Notes: generated by a model from the letters alone, not told the origin. 64,000 nucleotides of DNA from Cylindrodendrum hubeiense (GCA_014621425.1 JAANBB010000170.1:1-64000), one strand, 5' to 3'; shown: positions 11,831-23,396, numbered from the stretch's first letter. Translations and numbers: made by a program.

Positions 11831-12784
11831 TCATTCACGACTCCCACGAGCAGCAAGGACACTCCGTAAACGACCATTTTGGCTCTCACGCACTGCTACT
11901 AGTGTATCAGTTAAGACATATTTAGCTTGTGGCCCTCTGTACTCTTCTGGTACGTCTGATCTAACCAGCCACCAGCCCAAGATCTCGATGTCGTAAAACT
12001 GAAGGCCCTGGTAAGATTCACCCTGACGCCCGATAATTCGACCCATGGAGTCAAGGCTATGCTGCCAAACTCTTCGCATGTCGCCCAAATTCGCCGTGTA
12101 ATACAGAATAACGGGAGATCCATCGCCCATTATCTCATTCGTGCATACCAGGAATGGCAATGGCGTATTCTCCGGGAGTGGTTCGATCATAGCTTCGCAA
12201 CACCGCCTGACTACAAGTGGCTCCCTCCCGAGATCTTGTGGTTGTGGGTTGGGCAACTGTGTCGCAAAATAGTTCAGCGTCTGCATCCGCGGAAAGTATT
12301 CTTTGGCAATCCCGATGGGAATTTTGGGGAAGAATATGTAATCGTTCACGACCAGCGGACGAGGTAAGGGCGTGAAGAAGTTGCTTGAAGGAAACGCGAC
12401 ATGTCGCACTTGGTCGCCACCTGCAATATGAACAAACTTGTGACCCGGAAGCAAGTCATTGAGTCGATGGTCAAGATAGAGCATATCGATATGTGCATTG
12501 AACCACACGCGGTTGCACAGGAGAAAGCAGTGTTTTTGGGCCGCATCTCGGGATTCTCTACAGACGTGGACAGCCGCTGGGGGACGCTGGTTCCGCCAGA
12601 AGACGTAACGCCTCACGTCTAGTTCGGGGGATGCTGGAGGCGGAAAGTTCTCAGGGTCTTCTATAAGATCCATTACATGGAAGATTCGGCGAGATGGAAG
12701 GGTGTGTTCCCATATCAAAGTGCGTATCTCGGGAGGGAAGCAATTAAAATATTTAAAGCTGAGGGGCTCGTCTTGTTCAGTCAT
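11831..12784 (-). CDS. 2EXR-domain protein, function unknown
   Basis: A single exon of 317 aa on the minus strand, convergent with HBS1. Its N terminus has the fungal 2EXR pattern: FKYFNCFPPEIRTLIWEHTL at about residue 8, then PAAVHVCRESRDAA. This is a family that is abundant and often expanded in filamentous ascomycetes and has no known biochemical role. The rest resembles no domain I know. I chose the ATG at 12784, just before the 2EXR motif; an in-frame ATG at 12856 would add 24 residues of no recognisable kind. Confidence 0.8.
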   Translation of the reverse strand: MTEQDEPLSFKYFNCFPPEIRTLIWEHTLPSRRIFHVMDLIEDPENFPPPASPELDVRRYVFWRNQRPPAAVHVCRESRDAAQKHCFLLCNRVWFNAHIDMLYLDHRLNDLLPGHKFVHIAGGDQVRHVAFPSSNFFTPLPRPLVVNDYIFFPKIPIGIAKEYFPRMQTLNYFATQLPNPQPQDLGREPLVVRRCCEAMIEPLPENTPLPFLVCTNEIMGDGSPVILYYTANLGDMRRVWQHSLDSMGRIIGRQGESYQGLQFYDIEILGWWLVRSDVPEEYRGPQAKYVLTDTLVAVRESQNGRLRSVLAARGSRE

Positions 12785-13263
12785 TATGCGTTGCGTCCGT
12801 GACAGGTATTGAGAATGAGTGTTGGTTATAGCACGGGGTACTCCGTATAGAAACACCGATGAGTTAACAAGGATGATATGTCAAAGAGTATGGGTATGAG
12901 GCTTTTTCTATCAATTGTGGTCTAGGGTATTGTGCCAGAATCTTGAGGCTAAAGCGTGCTGTCACCAGTTGGCAAAGCATTGGTAAGCCGCTGAGCTTAC
13001 AGCGGGGCTGCGGGAGGCAGAATAGGGCCTCCCCTTAGGCGAGTTCTCCGGGGTGTCCTACAAGTTTAAGAAAGGCATTTGACCTCACTGAGCTGTAAAA
13101 ATGCCAAGTCTTCGGCAAGAAAGACGATACAGTTATATGGCGTGCATGGAGTCGAGTCTGAAGAAGGTGTTTTCAACAGATGGGTCGGAATTAAACGCAC
13201 TATCTTAATTAACATAAGAAATGTTTCGCTGTATTACAAGTTGAGTACCATATTCCAATAAAA
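12785..13263. other. Intergenic region
   Basis: About 480 bases between the start of the 2EXR gene and the 3' end of the dehydrogenase gene, both on the minus strand. I see no gene or repeat. It should contain the 2EXR gene promoter. Confidence 0.5.
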
Positions 13264-14196
13264 TCACACAGAATGCGCCTTCAGTTCCTCTTCTGTCCAA
13301 TCCCACAACTTCTTCGCCAGGCCATCATCCTTTCCATCATCGCTCGCCAAACCCCCAACACCCACAGGCTCATAATACTCCCCACTCTTGACATCCTTTG
13401 CCACAGAAGCCCAAACCTGGTTCTTGGCCCCTTTCTCGACGGGCGTGAGCAACATGTTCCCAACCCTTGCAAGGACCCTCACAATGGTCGGTGAGGCCGT
13501 GGCCCCCTCCATTAGCTGTGTGCGCACCACGCCTGGGTGGATAGCAGCAACTGTGAACTGAGGATACAGCTTCGCTAACTGCCTTACCCAAAGCACGTTC
13601 GCTAATTTGCTCTGGTAATATCGCCCGTAGGCTCCCAGGCTGTCGGCAGTGGTCTTGGTCGTGTCAAAGTGGCAGCCTCCCCTCAGAGCGTATGTATGGC
13701 CGTACGATGACAATGCAACAATGCGCACATCGGCCTGCGTGTCGTTTTCGGCCGTTTTCTCCAGAATTGGGAGCAAAAGTTTCGTCAGGAGCGCATGGCC
13801 CATGTGATTCGTTCCAAACTGAATCTCGTAGCCGTCTTTCGTCAGGCCTGGTGGGACCGCCATGATACCAGCGTTGAGCATGAGAATATCTAGGCGATCC
13901 GACTCCGACAGGACCTTCTGAGATGCCTTCTTTATTGAATCGAAAGATCCAAGGTCAAGTTCCAGAAGCTTGATCGGTGCCTCTGGCACCTGTTGTTTGA
14001 TCTCATCGGCTGCTATCCTGGCCTTTTCGAGGCTGCGTGAGGCAAGCCATATCTGTTTAGGCTTGTGTCGAGCAAATTCGAGAACCGATTGCCTCCCCAG
14101 GCCGCCGTTTCCTCCTGTGACCAGGATGACCTTCCCGAGAAGAGACGGGATGTCCTTCTCCGGGTTGAAGTTCACGGATTTGCTGCCCCAGATCAT
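13264..14196 (-). CDS. Short-chain dehydrogenase/reductase
   Basis: A single exon of 310 aa. It has the classical SDR layout: the cofactor motif TGGNGGLGR at about residue 27, the NAG element (LMLNAGIMA) at about 110, a serine (ALSSYGH) at about 165 and the catalytic pair YYQSK (Y-x3-K) at about 193, then HPGVVRTQL. This is the retinol-dehydrogenase/WWOX-like branch common in fungi, in which basic residues after the first strand (ASRS) suggest NADP use. The substrate cannot be told. The gene is divergent from a regulator-like gene, with 800 bases between the starts, so local control is possible but not shown. Confidence 0.88.
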   Translation of the reverse strand: MIWGSKSVNFNPEKDIPSLLGKVILVTGGNGGLGRQSVLEFARHKPKQIWLASRSLEKARIAADEIKQQVPEAPIKLLELDLGSFDSIKKASQKVLSESDRLDILMLNAGIMAVPPGLTKDGYEIQFGTNHMGHALLTKLLLPILEKTAENDTQADVRIVALSSYGHTYALRGGCHFDTTKTTADSLGAYGRYYQSKLANVLWVRQLAKLYPQFTVAAIHPGVVRTQLMEGATASPTIVRVLARVGNMLLTPVEKGAKNQVWASVAKDVKSGEYYEPVGVGGLASDDGKDDGLAKKLWDWTEEELKAHSV

Positions 14197-14996
14197 GTTG
14201 ATAGTGTTGAGAATAGATGAAAGTATTGGATATTCAAGAAGTTTCGAGCTGCCAAGGCAAAATGCTGTGTTGAAATGATGATAGAATGGAGAGCGTTCAG
14301 GGTTGGGGGAGGGTTTATATAGAGATATGAGAGCAAGTAGGATGCCGGACGCATGATTAATATTTCACATGGGTCACACATTAGAGCTATGCACCGCCAT
14401 ACCATGACTCGTCAGTGCTGGTCACATCCTGTATCTTTGGCCGTTGTATTCTGTGCCCAGTTTCGAGAGCAGCATTGGTACCAGACTGGTGAGCCAATGA
14501 GCATGGGTTTACTGCCACAGTGCAAGGGTTCATGACTTCAAGATGGATGCTGGCCGCGTTATTCGGCCCAATGTTCGCAGATATTTCCCAGCACGGGGGG
14601 ATTTTGGTCCGATAAACACGTCATTCAGTTTATCTTCTTTCAATTGTTTTCCAGGTTCGGTTAAGTTTGATGAGGCGCGGGCAGTTGCAACTCCCAACAT
14701 GGCCTCTAGCTTGCACAGTCCATCAGTCACGGGTGGCACTGGGATGATGCATGCCATCGCGCCATTCCCAAAATGGAATTAAATCTGGTCTTGGCGGCAG
14801 CAGCCCAGGATTTGGCTAAGGTCATCCTTATTACACTACGTAAGCGACACTATGTCGTATCACAACCATCCTCTCGGCAAATAATTCAGACTACCTGGGC
14901 CTATCCGTCGTCCGTATTACTCTGTGACCAACCACTACAGCAGGTTTCCGTAAAATATTGTTGTTTCAACCCTGTAATTGGATAGTTCTCACACCC
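14197..14996. promoter_or_regulatory. Divergent promoter region, dehydrogenase and regulator
   Basis: 800 bases between the start codons of the minus-strand dehydrogenase and the plus-strand regulator-like gene. No gene is seen. A CCAAT-type box or named operator was not clearly identified. Confidence 0.4.
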
Positions 14997-16636
14997 ATGC
15001 CGCCTCAACCCTCGTCTTCCACGTGTGGTGAGTACACTCTGGACCTCGATCCACCCCAGCTACTGCAGGGCCCAGCATTGAGCTGATTCCAAACAGACTC
15101 AGCGTCTAGCCTCTTCATCGTTAGTACGTCCCTAGATAAGCCAGATCCGAATACCCGGAAGTTCATCCGCAGTCATGTCATGCGCGGGAAGAACACGCGC
15201 AAGGCCAGACGCACCAAGGAGCTAGTTCAACAGGCTGGACCGTTGGCTCAAAATAATTCACAAAGTACTGGGCTTCAAGAAAATCGTGCAGAGGAGGTAC
15301 CCGATGAAAGCAAAGAATGGGGCCTTATGTCACCCCGCAAGATTGCTTCCGAGATTTCTCTTTTCGGATACGCAGAGGAGATGAGGCCGTATATGATAGA
15401 CCTCATCCACAGAGGTATGGTTCCCAATCTTCCACAATGGTTTGTCAAGACCGTTGCTTGATGCTCTATCTAAAATTATATCAGCTTTCACAATCATCAA
15501 ACCGTCAACATATACAATCGAGATTGCCCTGGTCGAAGGCCAAAGGGGCAATATGATGTGCTTCTCTAATTTCTCTCAGCATCCTGCCCTGCTTCACTCG
15601 ATTTTATTTACTGCCCGAGCTTTTCAGGACCTATCACTGGGGCTTTCGTATGGAAAGACTTCTCAATTCCATCTAGCAAAGACGTTGTATTATCTCCAGC
15701 AAAGCCTGCAGGACAACAATGCGGCGACGGCGAATTCCACGATGATCGTGGTTATATCGCTGGCGACAGCTGCTGCCATCATGGGCGATATCGAAACGGC
15801 TCAGAAGCATATGGACGGGTTTCATAAGATGATTGAATTGCGTGGTGGTCTACACACGATCGATCAAGGCGGTATGATCAAACACAAGGCCCAAAGGTAC
15901 ATACAGCATGTTCTCTCAGGTCATTATTTATCACATTCGATTGACCAAAATATGCAGACTTGACTTCGGACTCGCTATGGCAACTGGGAGCAAGATGAAG
16001 TTTATGCAAGAGAATATTTCCTGGAACCCTCAGGTTGCTCATGGAGTATCATTGAACAGTTTGCCAGAACTAAGCATGATCGATCCGCGACCAGATCCAC
16101 GGTTGTTGCATATCTGGGCTGATCTACGGATATTTTCCAGGGCAGCAAACGAAGCGACGAAAACCGGGGTGAAGATGTCAGAAACCTTCTTCTCTAGAAT
16201 CAACACTTCGATCCCATCGCGCTTGCTCGGTTTGCAGTTCGATCCGACATCAATCTCGGAGCTTCTAAGACTCTGTATGCTGGCTTTCATGAAAAGCATC
16301 ATTTTGCAGATTGATGGCCTCGGGCCAAAAATGACATTCCTGGCCCATGGCTTAAAGAAGGCACTAGTGGCGCAGCAGCTCCCTCCAGCTCCTGAACAGG
16401 CCAGAATTCTCCTCTGGGCTCTGTTCGTGTCAACCTTTTCTATTTTTGAAGACTCTGAACAGGACTGGCTGAAGGAGGCATTGGTGCAGACTGCTTCATC
16501 ACTTGGTCTTAGAACTTGGGCAGAGACCAGGGTTGTGCTCAAGGCTTTCTTGTGGGTCGACTTAGTCCATAATAAATCTGGAAAGCGATTATATGAGGAA
16601 TGGATCGAGAGTGACGGTAATGGACAGGGGCTCTAA
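14997..16636 (+). CDS. Fungal transcription-factor-domain protein without zinc cluster
   Basis: Four exons: 14997-15027, 15097-15414, 15485-15896 and 15958-16636, giving 479 aa. Introns are 69, 70 and 61 bp and all frames join. The N terminus ([20 protein letters not shown], then RSHVMRGKN) is the hallmark opening of a large Pezizomycotina family annotated as fungal-specific transcription factor domain proteins. The middle ([12 protein letters not shown], then [15 protein letters not shown] and [14 protein letters not shown]) matches the same family. No Cys6 cluster is visible in any frame upstream, which is normal for this family. A role in regulation is assumed from family annotation only. 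It lies divergent to the dehydrogenase gene. The first coding exon is 31 nt. Confidence 0.82.
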
Positions 16637-18417
16637 GAGGCCTTAGGGCGAAAGGCGACGATTTGAGTCGAGAGGCAAATGAGGGAGGAAGAACTGTAGC
16701 CCATTAGGGAGTCGGGCCACTGACTGGTACAGGAACCGGATTCGCTAATGATATCCAGACTCGGCAGGCCTTGGCGTTTTGTTCGAGTTCATATGCAACT
16801 GACTAATAAACAACTCCCAGTCAGGGAGTGCAGTCAAACTGTGCCACTGACACATCAAACTAAGGGTCGATAATGCAGACTAGTCAAGACATGTGAGAGA
16901 CAGTTGTGGGGAGCGAATGCATATCGCTGGAGTAGTCCCTTGGATCTTCAATTTGATCTACATCACATTTCACCCCCTTGCATTGACGACCTTGTCTTAA
17001 AGGGAAACTGGGGTACAGTCGGCATAGTTCGAGAAAAACTGATGAATGAATAGAACTATGGTCTGATACCTTCGGTATCCTGCGGCATAAATGCGGCAAA
17101 AAATGCATTGCGCTGGAATTCCTTCCTAGTCCAAGCTTTTTCTCTCTCGCTCCCTTAGACCTCTATGTCGTCTCTTCTACCTTGGTATGGCATTTGGATG
17201 TAGGGTGAGGAAGAACAACCAAAAATCGATTTATGGTTATTAATAAGGTGAGCTAGCTACCTAGTGCAACGGCCAGAGTGGTCAGTTAGAGCCGGAGCGA
17301 TTTGTAAGTGTGTGGCTGGGAGATGGATCGAGGTAACACGACATAGTTGGCCACGTTTACTCTGTCAGCGGTGAGCAACAAGGATGCTCTCGGCACGGAG
17401 GTGGAAGGTTTTGTCCGTTGGTTCCGCGGAAGGATTTCATGGGTGGGTTTGAACTGCCCCGATATTAAGGACAGGTAGCAGGTCCTCTCTCGTGTTAGAG
17501 AGGCAAAAGGATCGGTAGCGTGGTTCCGAGAGCCCCACTGCCTCATTGGGAATATTCTCGAAATTGGAGGTGTTTGGGAGGTGTTGTGAAGAGGCCACTT
17601 TACACGGCAGCCCGACGACCCATTTAGCCTCCGGAATGGATCGGCCACCTTGTAGAATTCTTCAAGGTTTGCCTGCCATTGTGGGCTAGGCAGGGGCAGC
17701 GGATGATTATGTGAGTCACTATTTGCCCCCGAGAGAATGTTGTAGAACTGGTTCCTGGATGGACATGGCCTCGAGTCAGGATTCGATGCATCTCACATCA
17801 TGGACGTCAGCCCGTTGGTGGTGGCGCATAGCAAAAGCAGTGGGCGACAGGTGGCACTTCGGGATGCAATGCTGCGGCTGGCGCTGGGGGGGGCCACTGG
17901 GGCGCTGAGGCGCTGGCTGTTAGAGCGTTTGGGGCTTTGAGCTGCCGGGACCCCTTAGCTACCCGATGGTATCGGTGTGAAGGAACTCTATTCTAGCACT
18001 GTGAGCGTCTCTGGGGATGACGTACTTCTGCCACAACATTAGCGGCAGTTCTGCTGTGCCGGCTCACACAAGGCACTTGCGGTAAGGCTGCCGCACAGTG
18101 CAAGCCGAATGCCCCACTGGCCATATCCCTGTCACGTGGGGCGCAAGCAAGGGGTGTGGCGGGTGATGTGAAATCTGGCCTCTTGTGCAATCTGGACACC
18201 TCAACTTTTTTGGAGACGGCCTTCTTAAGCTCCGGACTTCCTTCCTGTCCCTCCAAACCCGACTCTTCCAACCACACACGATACCCCCCTCCCACCCGAA
18301 TTGAACACGCAAGGTTGAGGATACAGAGCCTCACTGCGTTGGAGCAACTTAGCATTTTCCTTTTCTATTCCGCCGCATTGCTTCACTTGTAAAGCAATAA
18401 CCACAACAACTCCCGCC
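16637..18417. promoter_or_regulatory. Intergenic region upstream of BiP
   Basis: About 1.8 kb without a convincing gene, ending at the BiP start codon. Two possible control sites are visible: a three-part heat-shock-element match at 17550-17562 and a CACGTG core at 18133-18138. The open frames on either strand are short and lack family motifs. Confidence 0.5.
17550..17562 (+). promoter_or_regulatory. Candidate heat shock element upstream of BiP
   Basis: The bases read GAAtaTTCtcGAA, a perfect three-unit nGAAn array of the kind bound by heat-shock factor. It lies about 860 bases before the BiP start codon. BiP genes are often induced by heat as well as by unfolded protein. The distance is large, so function is uncertain. 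Confidence 0.4.
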
Positions 18418-20658
18418 ATGGCTCGTTCAAGGAGCTCAATGGCCCTAGGCCTGGGACTCCTTTGTTGGATCGCCCTGATCTTCTCTCCTGCCGCCTTTGT
18501 CCAGACCGTCAACGCAGATGATGTCGACAACTACGGCACCGTCATTGGTATTGTACGTGCCCGCAACGTGCTCCCTAGCTTGCTAGCTGAGCTCCCCAAG
18601 ACTCGACCCAGCTAACCATTGGCCTGCAGGATTTGGGAACTACCTACAGCTGTGTCGGTGTGATGCAGAAGGGCAAGGTCGAGATTCTCGTCAACGATCA
18701 GGGTAACCGAATCACTCCTTCCTACGTCGCCTTCACCGAGGACGAGCGCTTGGTTGGTGACTCCGCCAAGAACCAGGCCGCTTCCAACCCCACCAACACT
18801 GTCTTCGACGTCAAGTAAGCAACCACAGAAACACCCAAATGACATGGAAACACAGCCGCTAACATTGTTGTAGGCGTCTCATCGGTCGCAAGTTCTCGGA
18901 TAAGGATGTCCAGTCCGACATGAAGCACTTCCCCTACAAGGTCATCTCCCGTGATGGCAAGCCTATCGTCCAGGTCCAGGTCGACGGTGCTGCCAAGCAG
19001 TTCACTCCCGAAGAAGTCTCTGCCATGATCCTTGGCAAGATGAAGGAGGTCGCCGAGTCCTACCTTGGCAAGAAGGTTACCCACGCCGTCGTTACCGTCC
19101 CCGCCTACTTCAACGTAAGACTTTTCCCGACCAATTGATCCGTCGCACATAGCTAACTTTACCACAGGACAACCAGCGACAGGCTACCAAGGACGCCGGT
19201 GTCATTGCCGGTCTCAACGTCCTCCGAGTTGTCAACGAGCCCACTGCCGCTGCGATCGCGTACGGTCTGGACAAGACCGATGGCGAGCGACAGATCATTG
19301 TCTACGATCTCGGTGGTGGTACTTTCGATGTCTCTCTCCTGTCCATTGACCAGGGTGTCTTCGAGGTCCTGGCTACCGCCGGTGACACCCACTTGGGTGG
19401 TGAGGATTTCGACCAGCGTGTCATCAACCACTTTGCCAAGTCCTACAACAAGAAGAACAACGTCGACATCACCAAGGACCTCAAGGCCATGGGCAAGTTG
19501 AAGCGTGAGGCCGAGAAGGCCAAGCGTACCCTGTCTTCTCAGATGAGCACCCGCATTGAGATTGAGGCTTTCTTCGAGGGCAACGACTTCTCTGAGACTC
19601 TCACCCGCGCCAAGTTCGAGGAGCTCAACATGGATCTTTTCAAGAAGACCATCAAGCCCGTCGAGCAGGTTCTCAAGGACGCCAACGTCAAGAAGGTCGA
19701 GATCGACGACATTGTCCTCGTCGGTGGCTCTACCCGTATCCCCAAGGTTCAGTCCCTCATTGAGGAGTACTTCAACGGCAAGAAGGCCTCCAAGGGTATC
19801 AACCCCGATGAGGCTGTCGCTTTCGGTGCTGCCGTTCAGGCTGGTGTTCTTTCCGGCGAGGAGGGTACTGAGGAGCTTGTCCTCATGGACGTCAACCCCC
19901 TGACTCTTGGAATTGAGACCACTGGTGGTGTCATGACCAAGCTCATTGGCCGCAACACCCCCATCCCTACCCGCAAGAGCCAGATCTTCTCCACCGCTGC
20001 TGATAACCAGCCCGTTGTCCTGATCCAGGTCTACGAGGGTGAGCGATCTCTTACCAAGGACAACAACCTCCTCGGAAAGTTCGAGCTCACTGGCATCCCC
20101 CCCCGCTCCCCGTGGTGTTCCCCAGGTCGAGGTCTCTTTCGAGCTTGACGCGAACGGCATCCTGAAGGTGTCTGCTCACGACAAGGGCACCGGCAAGCAG
20201 GAGACCATCACCATCACCAACGACAAGGGCCGTCTCACTCAGGAGGAGATTGACCGCATGGTCGCCGAGGCTGAGAAGTACGCCGAGGAGGACAAGGCTA
20301 CCCGTGAGCGCATTGAGGCCCGAAACGGTCTTGAGAACTATGCCTTCAGCCTTAAGAACCAGGTCAACGATGAGGAGGGTCTTGGTGGCAAGATTGACGA
20401 GGAGGACAAGGAGACCGTGAGTTTACCCATCATTGATTTACTTGAAGATTCAGTCACTAACATTTATTTAAGATTCTCGATGCCGTCAAGGAGGCTACTG
20501 AGTGGCTCGAGGAGAACGGCGCCGAGGCCACTACCGAGGACCTTGAGGAGCAGAAGGAGAAGCTGTCCAACGTCGCTTACCCCATCACCTCCAAGATGTA
20601 CCAGGGTGCTGGTGGCGCTGGTGGCGATGAGACTGAGGACTTCCACGATGAGCTTTAA
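18418..20658 (+). pseudogene. KAR2: ER Hsp70 chaperone BiP/Kar2, frame broken once in this sequence
   Basis: Five exons: 18418-18552, 18630-18814, 18874-19114, 19168-20416 and 20473-20658; introns 77, 59, 53 and 56 bp. The N terminus is a signal peptide (hydrophobic LGLGLLCWIALIFSPAAF). Hsp70 signatures follow: IDLGTTYSC across the first intron, [14 protein letters not shown] and [13 protein letters not shown]. The protein ends in HDEL, the ER retention signal. It is therefore the ER-lumen Hsp70 that assists import, folding and the unfolded-protein response. A run of eight C at 20097-20104, where the conserved reading ([14 protein letters not shown]) needs seven, shifts the frame and would cut the protein after about residue 480. 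Both sides are otherwise fully conserved, and without the extra base the length would be 664 aa, normal for BiP. BiP is essential in fungi, so I read this as a sequencing error, not a real pseudogene. Confidence 0.95.
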
Positions 20659-21557
20659 ATGCATAGACGTCGGTTTGTAAAAGGAAAAGAAACATAATTG
20701 CTCCACGTTTTCAGGTGTTTGGTTGGTGGTGAATCGGGACGCGCCTCTGTATTGTGTCTGCCTACATTGGTCATGTAAAGTAGAAGAGCGCATAAATTTG
20801 AGACTTGAACTTCATCAATCAATGCAAATTCTCCAGATACCCGACGTTGTGTTAAGCTGCTGCTCCTTGTTCTGCAACTCATGCTGTTGATCGTAAACCC
20901 CACCTGGGCACCCAAGGCCACTACGTAAGTACGCAAAATTGACAGGGCTTCACTTCGTACTGTACAAAGGTTCTTAGTTACGCATGAGTTACAAGGTTAT
21001 TGCCCACGGCTAGCAAGATTGAAACGAGAAGGGTTGAAAAGAAGAAAAAAAGGTCCTAAAAGAATATCCTAATAGAAACGCAATGCGGGTTTCTGACGTG
21101 ATTGCTGCTGCAAGGCAAAACGGGTATGTGCTGGTCCACCGAAACAGCTTATTGTTGAACTACAACCAGTTTTGTAAACAGTTTTGTAAGGGACGAAGCA
21201 ACATTAGGCATTAATTAGGACGCGCTGATTGAAGAGAATAATAGGAACGGGGCGTTCCGAATGCATGGCATTGATTGGGACCAAAACGCGCCAAATGGGA
21301 TCGAGCTCAGAAGCAACTCACCTTCACTTAGGATTAGGATGACTATTGTGCCTCCGCCACGGACGGAACGGGTGCGATTCACTTACAAAAATCCCGCCTC
21401 ACCTCGCTTCACTTTACTTGCAATCTGCATCTTCTCTTCTTTCACACTTCTGTTCTAAAGCAAAGAGAAACCAGCAGTTCACTCAAGCCTTTCCAAATCT
21501 CTCTTTTACACTCCCCCTACCCATTCTTCAATACAATTCCCTGCTTCATTAGCAACA
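20659..21557. other. Intergenic region
   Basis: About 900 bases holding the BiP 3' region and the promoter and leader of the next gene. The last 200 bases are pyrimidine-rich on the + strand. No gene or repeat is seen. Confidence 0.5.
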
Positions 21558-23396
21558 ATGGTGCCTCCTCCGGGTGCCGATTTCCTGGCTTCCCTCAGCA
21601 GCCTCTTTGCCGAGGCGGCTGCCAAGAAGCGAGATACGAACGCCGACGAATTCGCCTGTTTTCGAGGCCCCCTCGTCAAGTTCGTCATTGACTGCGGTAA
21701 CATGAGAGTTGCCCGAGCCCGCGCCAGCTGCATCCTCAAGTTCACCGATGACAAAACCCCCAAGACCGATCTCCAGCTGCCTCCCTGCAGAATGAAAATT
21801 GACAACAAGATTCGTGCTCAGCTTGATACCGCGTCTTCGGGCAACGAGTTCATCGAAATCCTTCGAGCTGAGATTGAGAAGCAGCTGCCACAGCGTCCCC
21901 GCCAGCCCCGTTCGACGAAGGCTCAGATGGCGGAGAAAAAGGCCACTGCAGAAGCCAAGGCGATCATCAGAAAGACCAAGGCAGCTCAGATCAAGGCAGA
22001 GCTAGCGGCCCAAAAGAAGGCGAAAATCGAGGCGAAGAAGGCTGCCAATACTGCACCCAACAAGGCTGAGCTTGACGGGGCCGCGTCTGGCAAGCCCAAA
22101 TCCGACACCATGCATTCCGGGATCAAGCCCAAGAAGGTCGCGCCAAAGAAGATGGCCAAGCCTCGTCCAATTGACCTCAACAAAATCGAGTCTAACGACG
22201 AGTCTGTCAACGCTGATGCTCACACCGAGTCCAAGAACACCGTCCCCAATACCGTGGAGTCCAAGGCGGAGTCCATCGTCGAGCGAAACACTGAGTCTAA
22301 GCAGCCAACAACCCCTGTCCGCCGAATCATTATTCGGGTCAACAGAAGTTCGCCTGTCACATCACAATCCACGAAATCGCCTTCTACTACTGTGAACACC
22401 GGTACTCTCGAGGCTGCCGAGGCCTCTCTCAATTCTGACGTGGACCATGAGCTTTCGAGCCCGATCAGCGCAAATTCGTCGCCTTCTTCTATCTATGATG
22501 ATCAGAAGTCGAACGCTTCTGTCGACACAGAGGTGACGAGCATCGATGACCAAGATGATGGCACCACCATTGACAAGCAAGAGTCGTCTGAGCAAGACGA
22601 GCAGATGCACAACTTGGATGATTCTTCGAAGGAAGAATCCGAGACCCAGAAAGACACGTTGATGAAGGACGTTGTTACCAAACCCGAGTTTCCTCTGCAC
22701 GATATGACTTCTGCTGAAATCCCCGCAGCCGATGCTACTGATGAGAGCGACTGGAGTGATTCTTCTGACGATGAGGAGGAGGTTAAGGTCCAGAAAGACG
22801 CAACCATGGAGACCATGAAGGATGTTACTGTGGCCAAAGACTCAGATGAGCCAGATCAGCCTGACTTGGTGGCGAAAATCATCGACTTGATGGCCAACCA
22901 GGGTTCTTCTGAGTGGGCGGCTTACAGACAATCGCTGATCGACATGGCCTTCCCCAGCCCCGGCACGGCTCTCCCCGTCGCCGACCGCATCTCACAGACC
23001 TTGAGGTTCCTCAACGACAAATCCCTTATCAAGGACCCCGAGGCTTGGGCCGGTTATGAAAAGACGCTGATCGAACACGCCGCCACATGTGCCTTTGACC
23101 AGCAGCACATCGACACCCGTATCATGACCATGGTCAGAATCTGCTTCTATCCCGAGGAGGCAATCACCTACAGCAGCAAATGGGGTCCCGGGATCGACTG
23201 GGAAAGACGCCGCGTTGCGATTCGGACTTGCGCTATCCTCGCGGAGGTGACGGCGGCAGCGGACGAGGTTTTGGGCAACAACGGTATGGTGGAGTGGCTT
23301 GCGAATGTTCTGAACGAGTGTGCATTCTTGGAGCTTATGCAGGGCCCCAAGGAGAGCATGTATGAAATGGAGGAGGATATGGACTGGACTGTCTGA
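21558..23396 (+). CDS. Charged protein of unknown function
   Basis: A single exon of 612 aa; not recognised. Residues 1-110 look ordered (GADFLASLSSLFAEAAAKKR, then RGPLVKFVIDCGNM). Residues about 115-215 are rich in Lys and Ala and may form a long helix or coiled coil. Residues about 215-420 are rich in Ser, Asp, Glu and Thr and are probably disordered. The last 190 residues again look helical (LVAKIIDLMANQGSSEWAAY, with several Trp-containing helices). The ATG is near a pyrimidine-rich leader and opens the frame. Codon use looks like that of a well-expressed fungal gene (many C-ending codons). A nuclear or scaffold role would be a guess. Confidence 0.8.
   Translation: MVPPPGADFLASLSSLFAEAAAKKRDTNADEFACFRGPLVKFVIDCGNMRVARARASCILKFTDDKTPKTDLQLPPCRMKIDNKIRAQLDTASSGNEFIEILRAEIEKQLPQRPRQPRSTKAQMAEKKATAEAKAIIRKTKAAQIKAELAAQKKAKIEAKKAANTAPNKAELDGAASGKPKSDTMHSGIKPKKVAPKKMAKPRPIDLNKIESNDESVNADAHTESKNTVPNTVESKAESIVERNTESKQPTTPVRRIIIRVNRSSPVTSQSTKSPSTTVNTGTLEAAEASLNSDVDHELSSPISANSSPSSIYDDQKSNASVDTEVTSIDDQDDGTTIDKQESSEQDEQMHNLDDSSKEESETQKDTLMKDVVTKPEFPLHDMTSAEIPAADATDESDWSDSSDDEEEVKVQKDATMETMKDVTVAKDSDEPDQPDLVAKIIDLMANQGSSEWAAYRQSLIDMAFPSPGTALPVADRISQTLRFLNDKSLIKDPEAWAGYEKTLIEHAATCAFDQQHIDTRIMTMVRICFYPEEAITYSSKWGPGIDWERRRVAIRTCAILAEVTAAADEVLGNNGMVEWLANVLNECAFLELMQGPKESMYEMEEDMDWTV

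Noticed and set aside
17265..17300. tRNA-like A-box (ggccagagtgg)
   Set aside because: No anticodon arm or B-box follows at the expected spacing.
19159..20160. A 333-codon open frame on the minus strand opposite BiP
   Set aside because: Antisense shadow of the Hsp70 coding sequence, with no independent motif.
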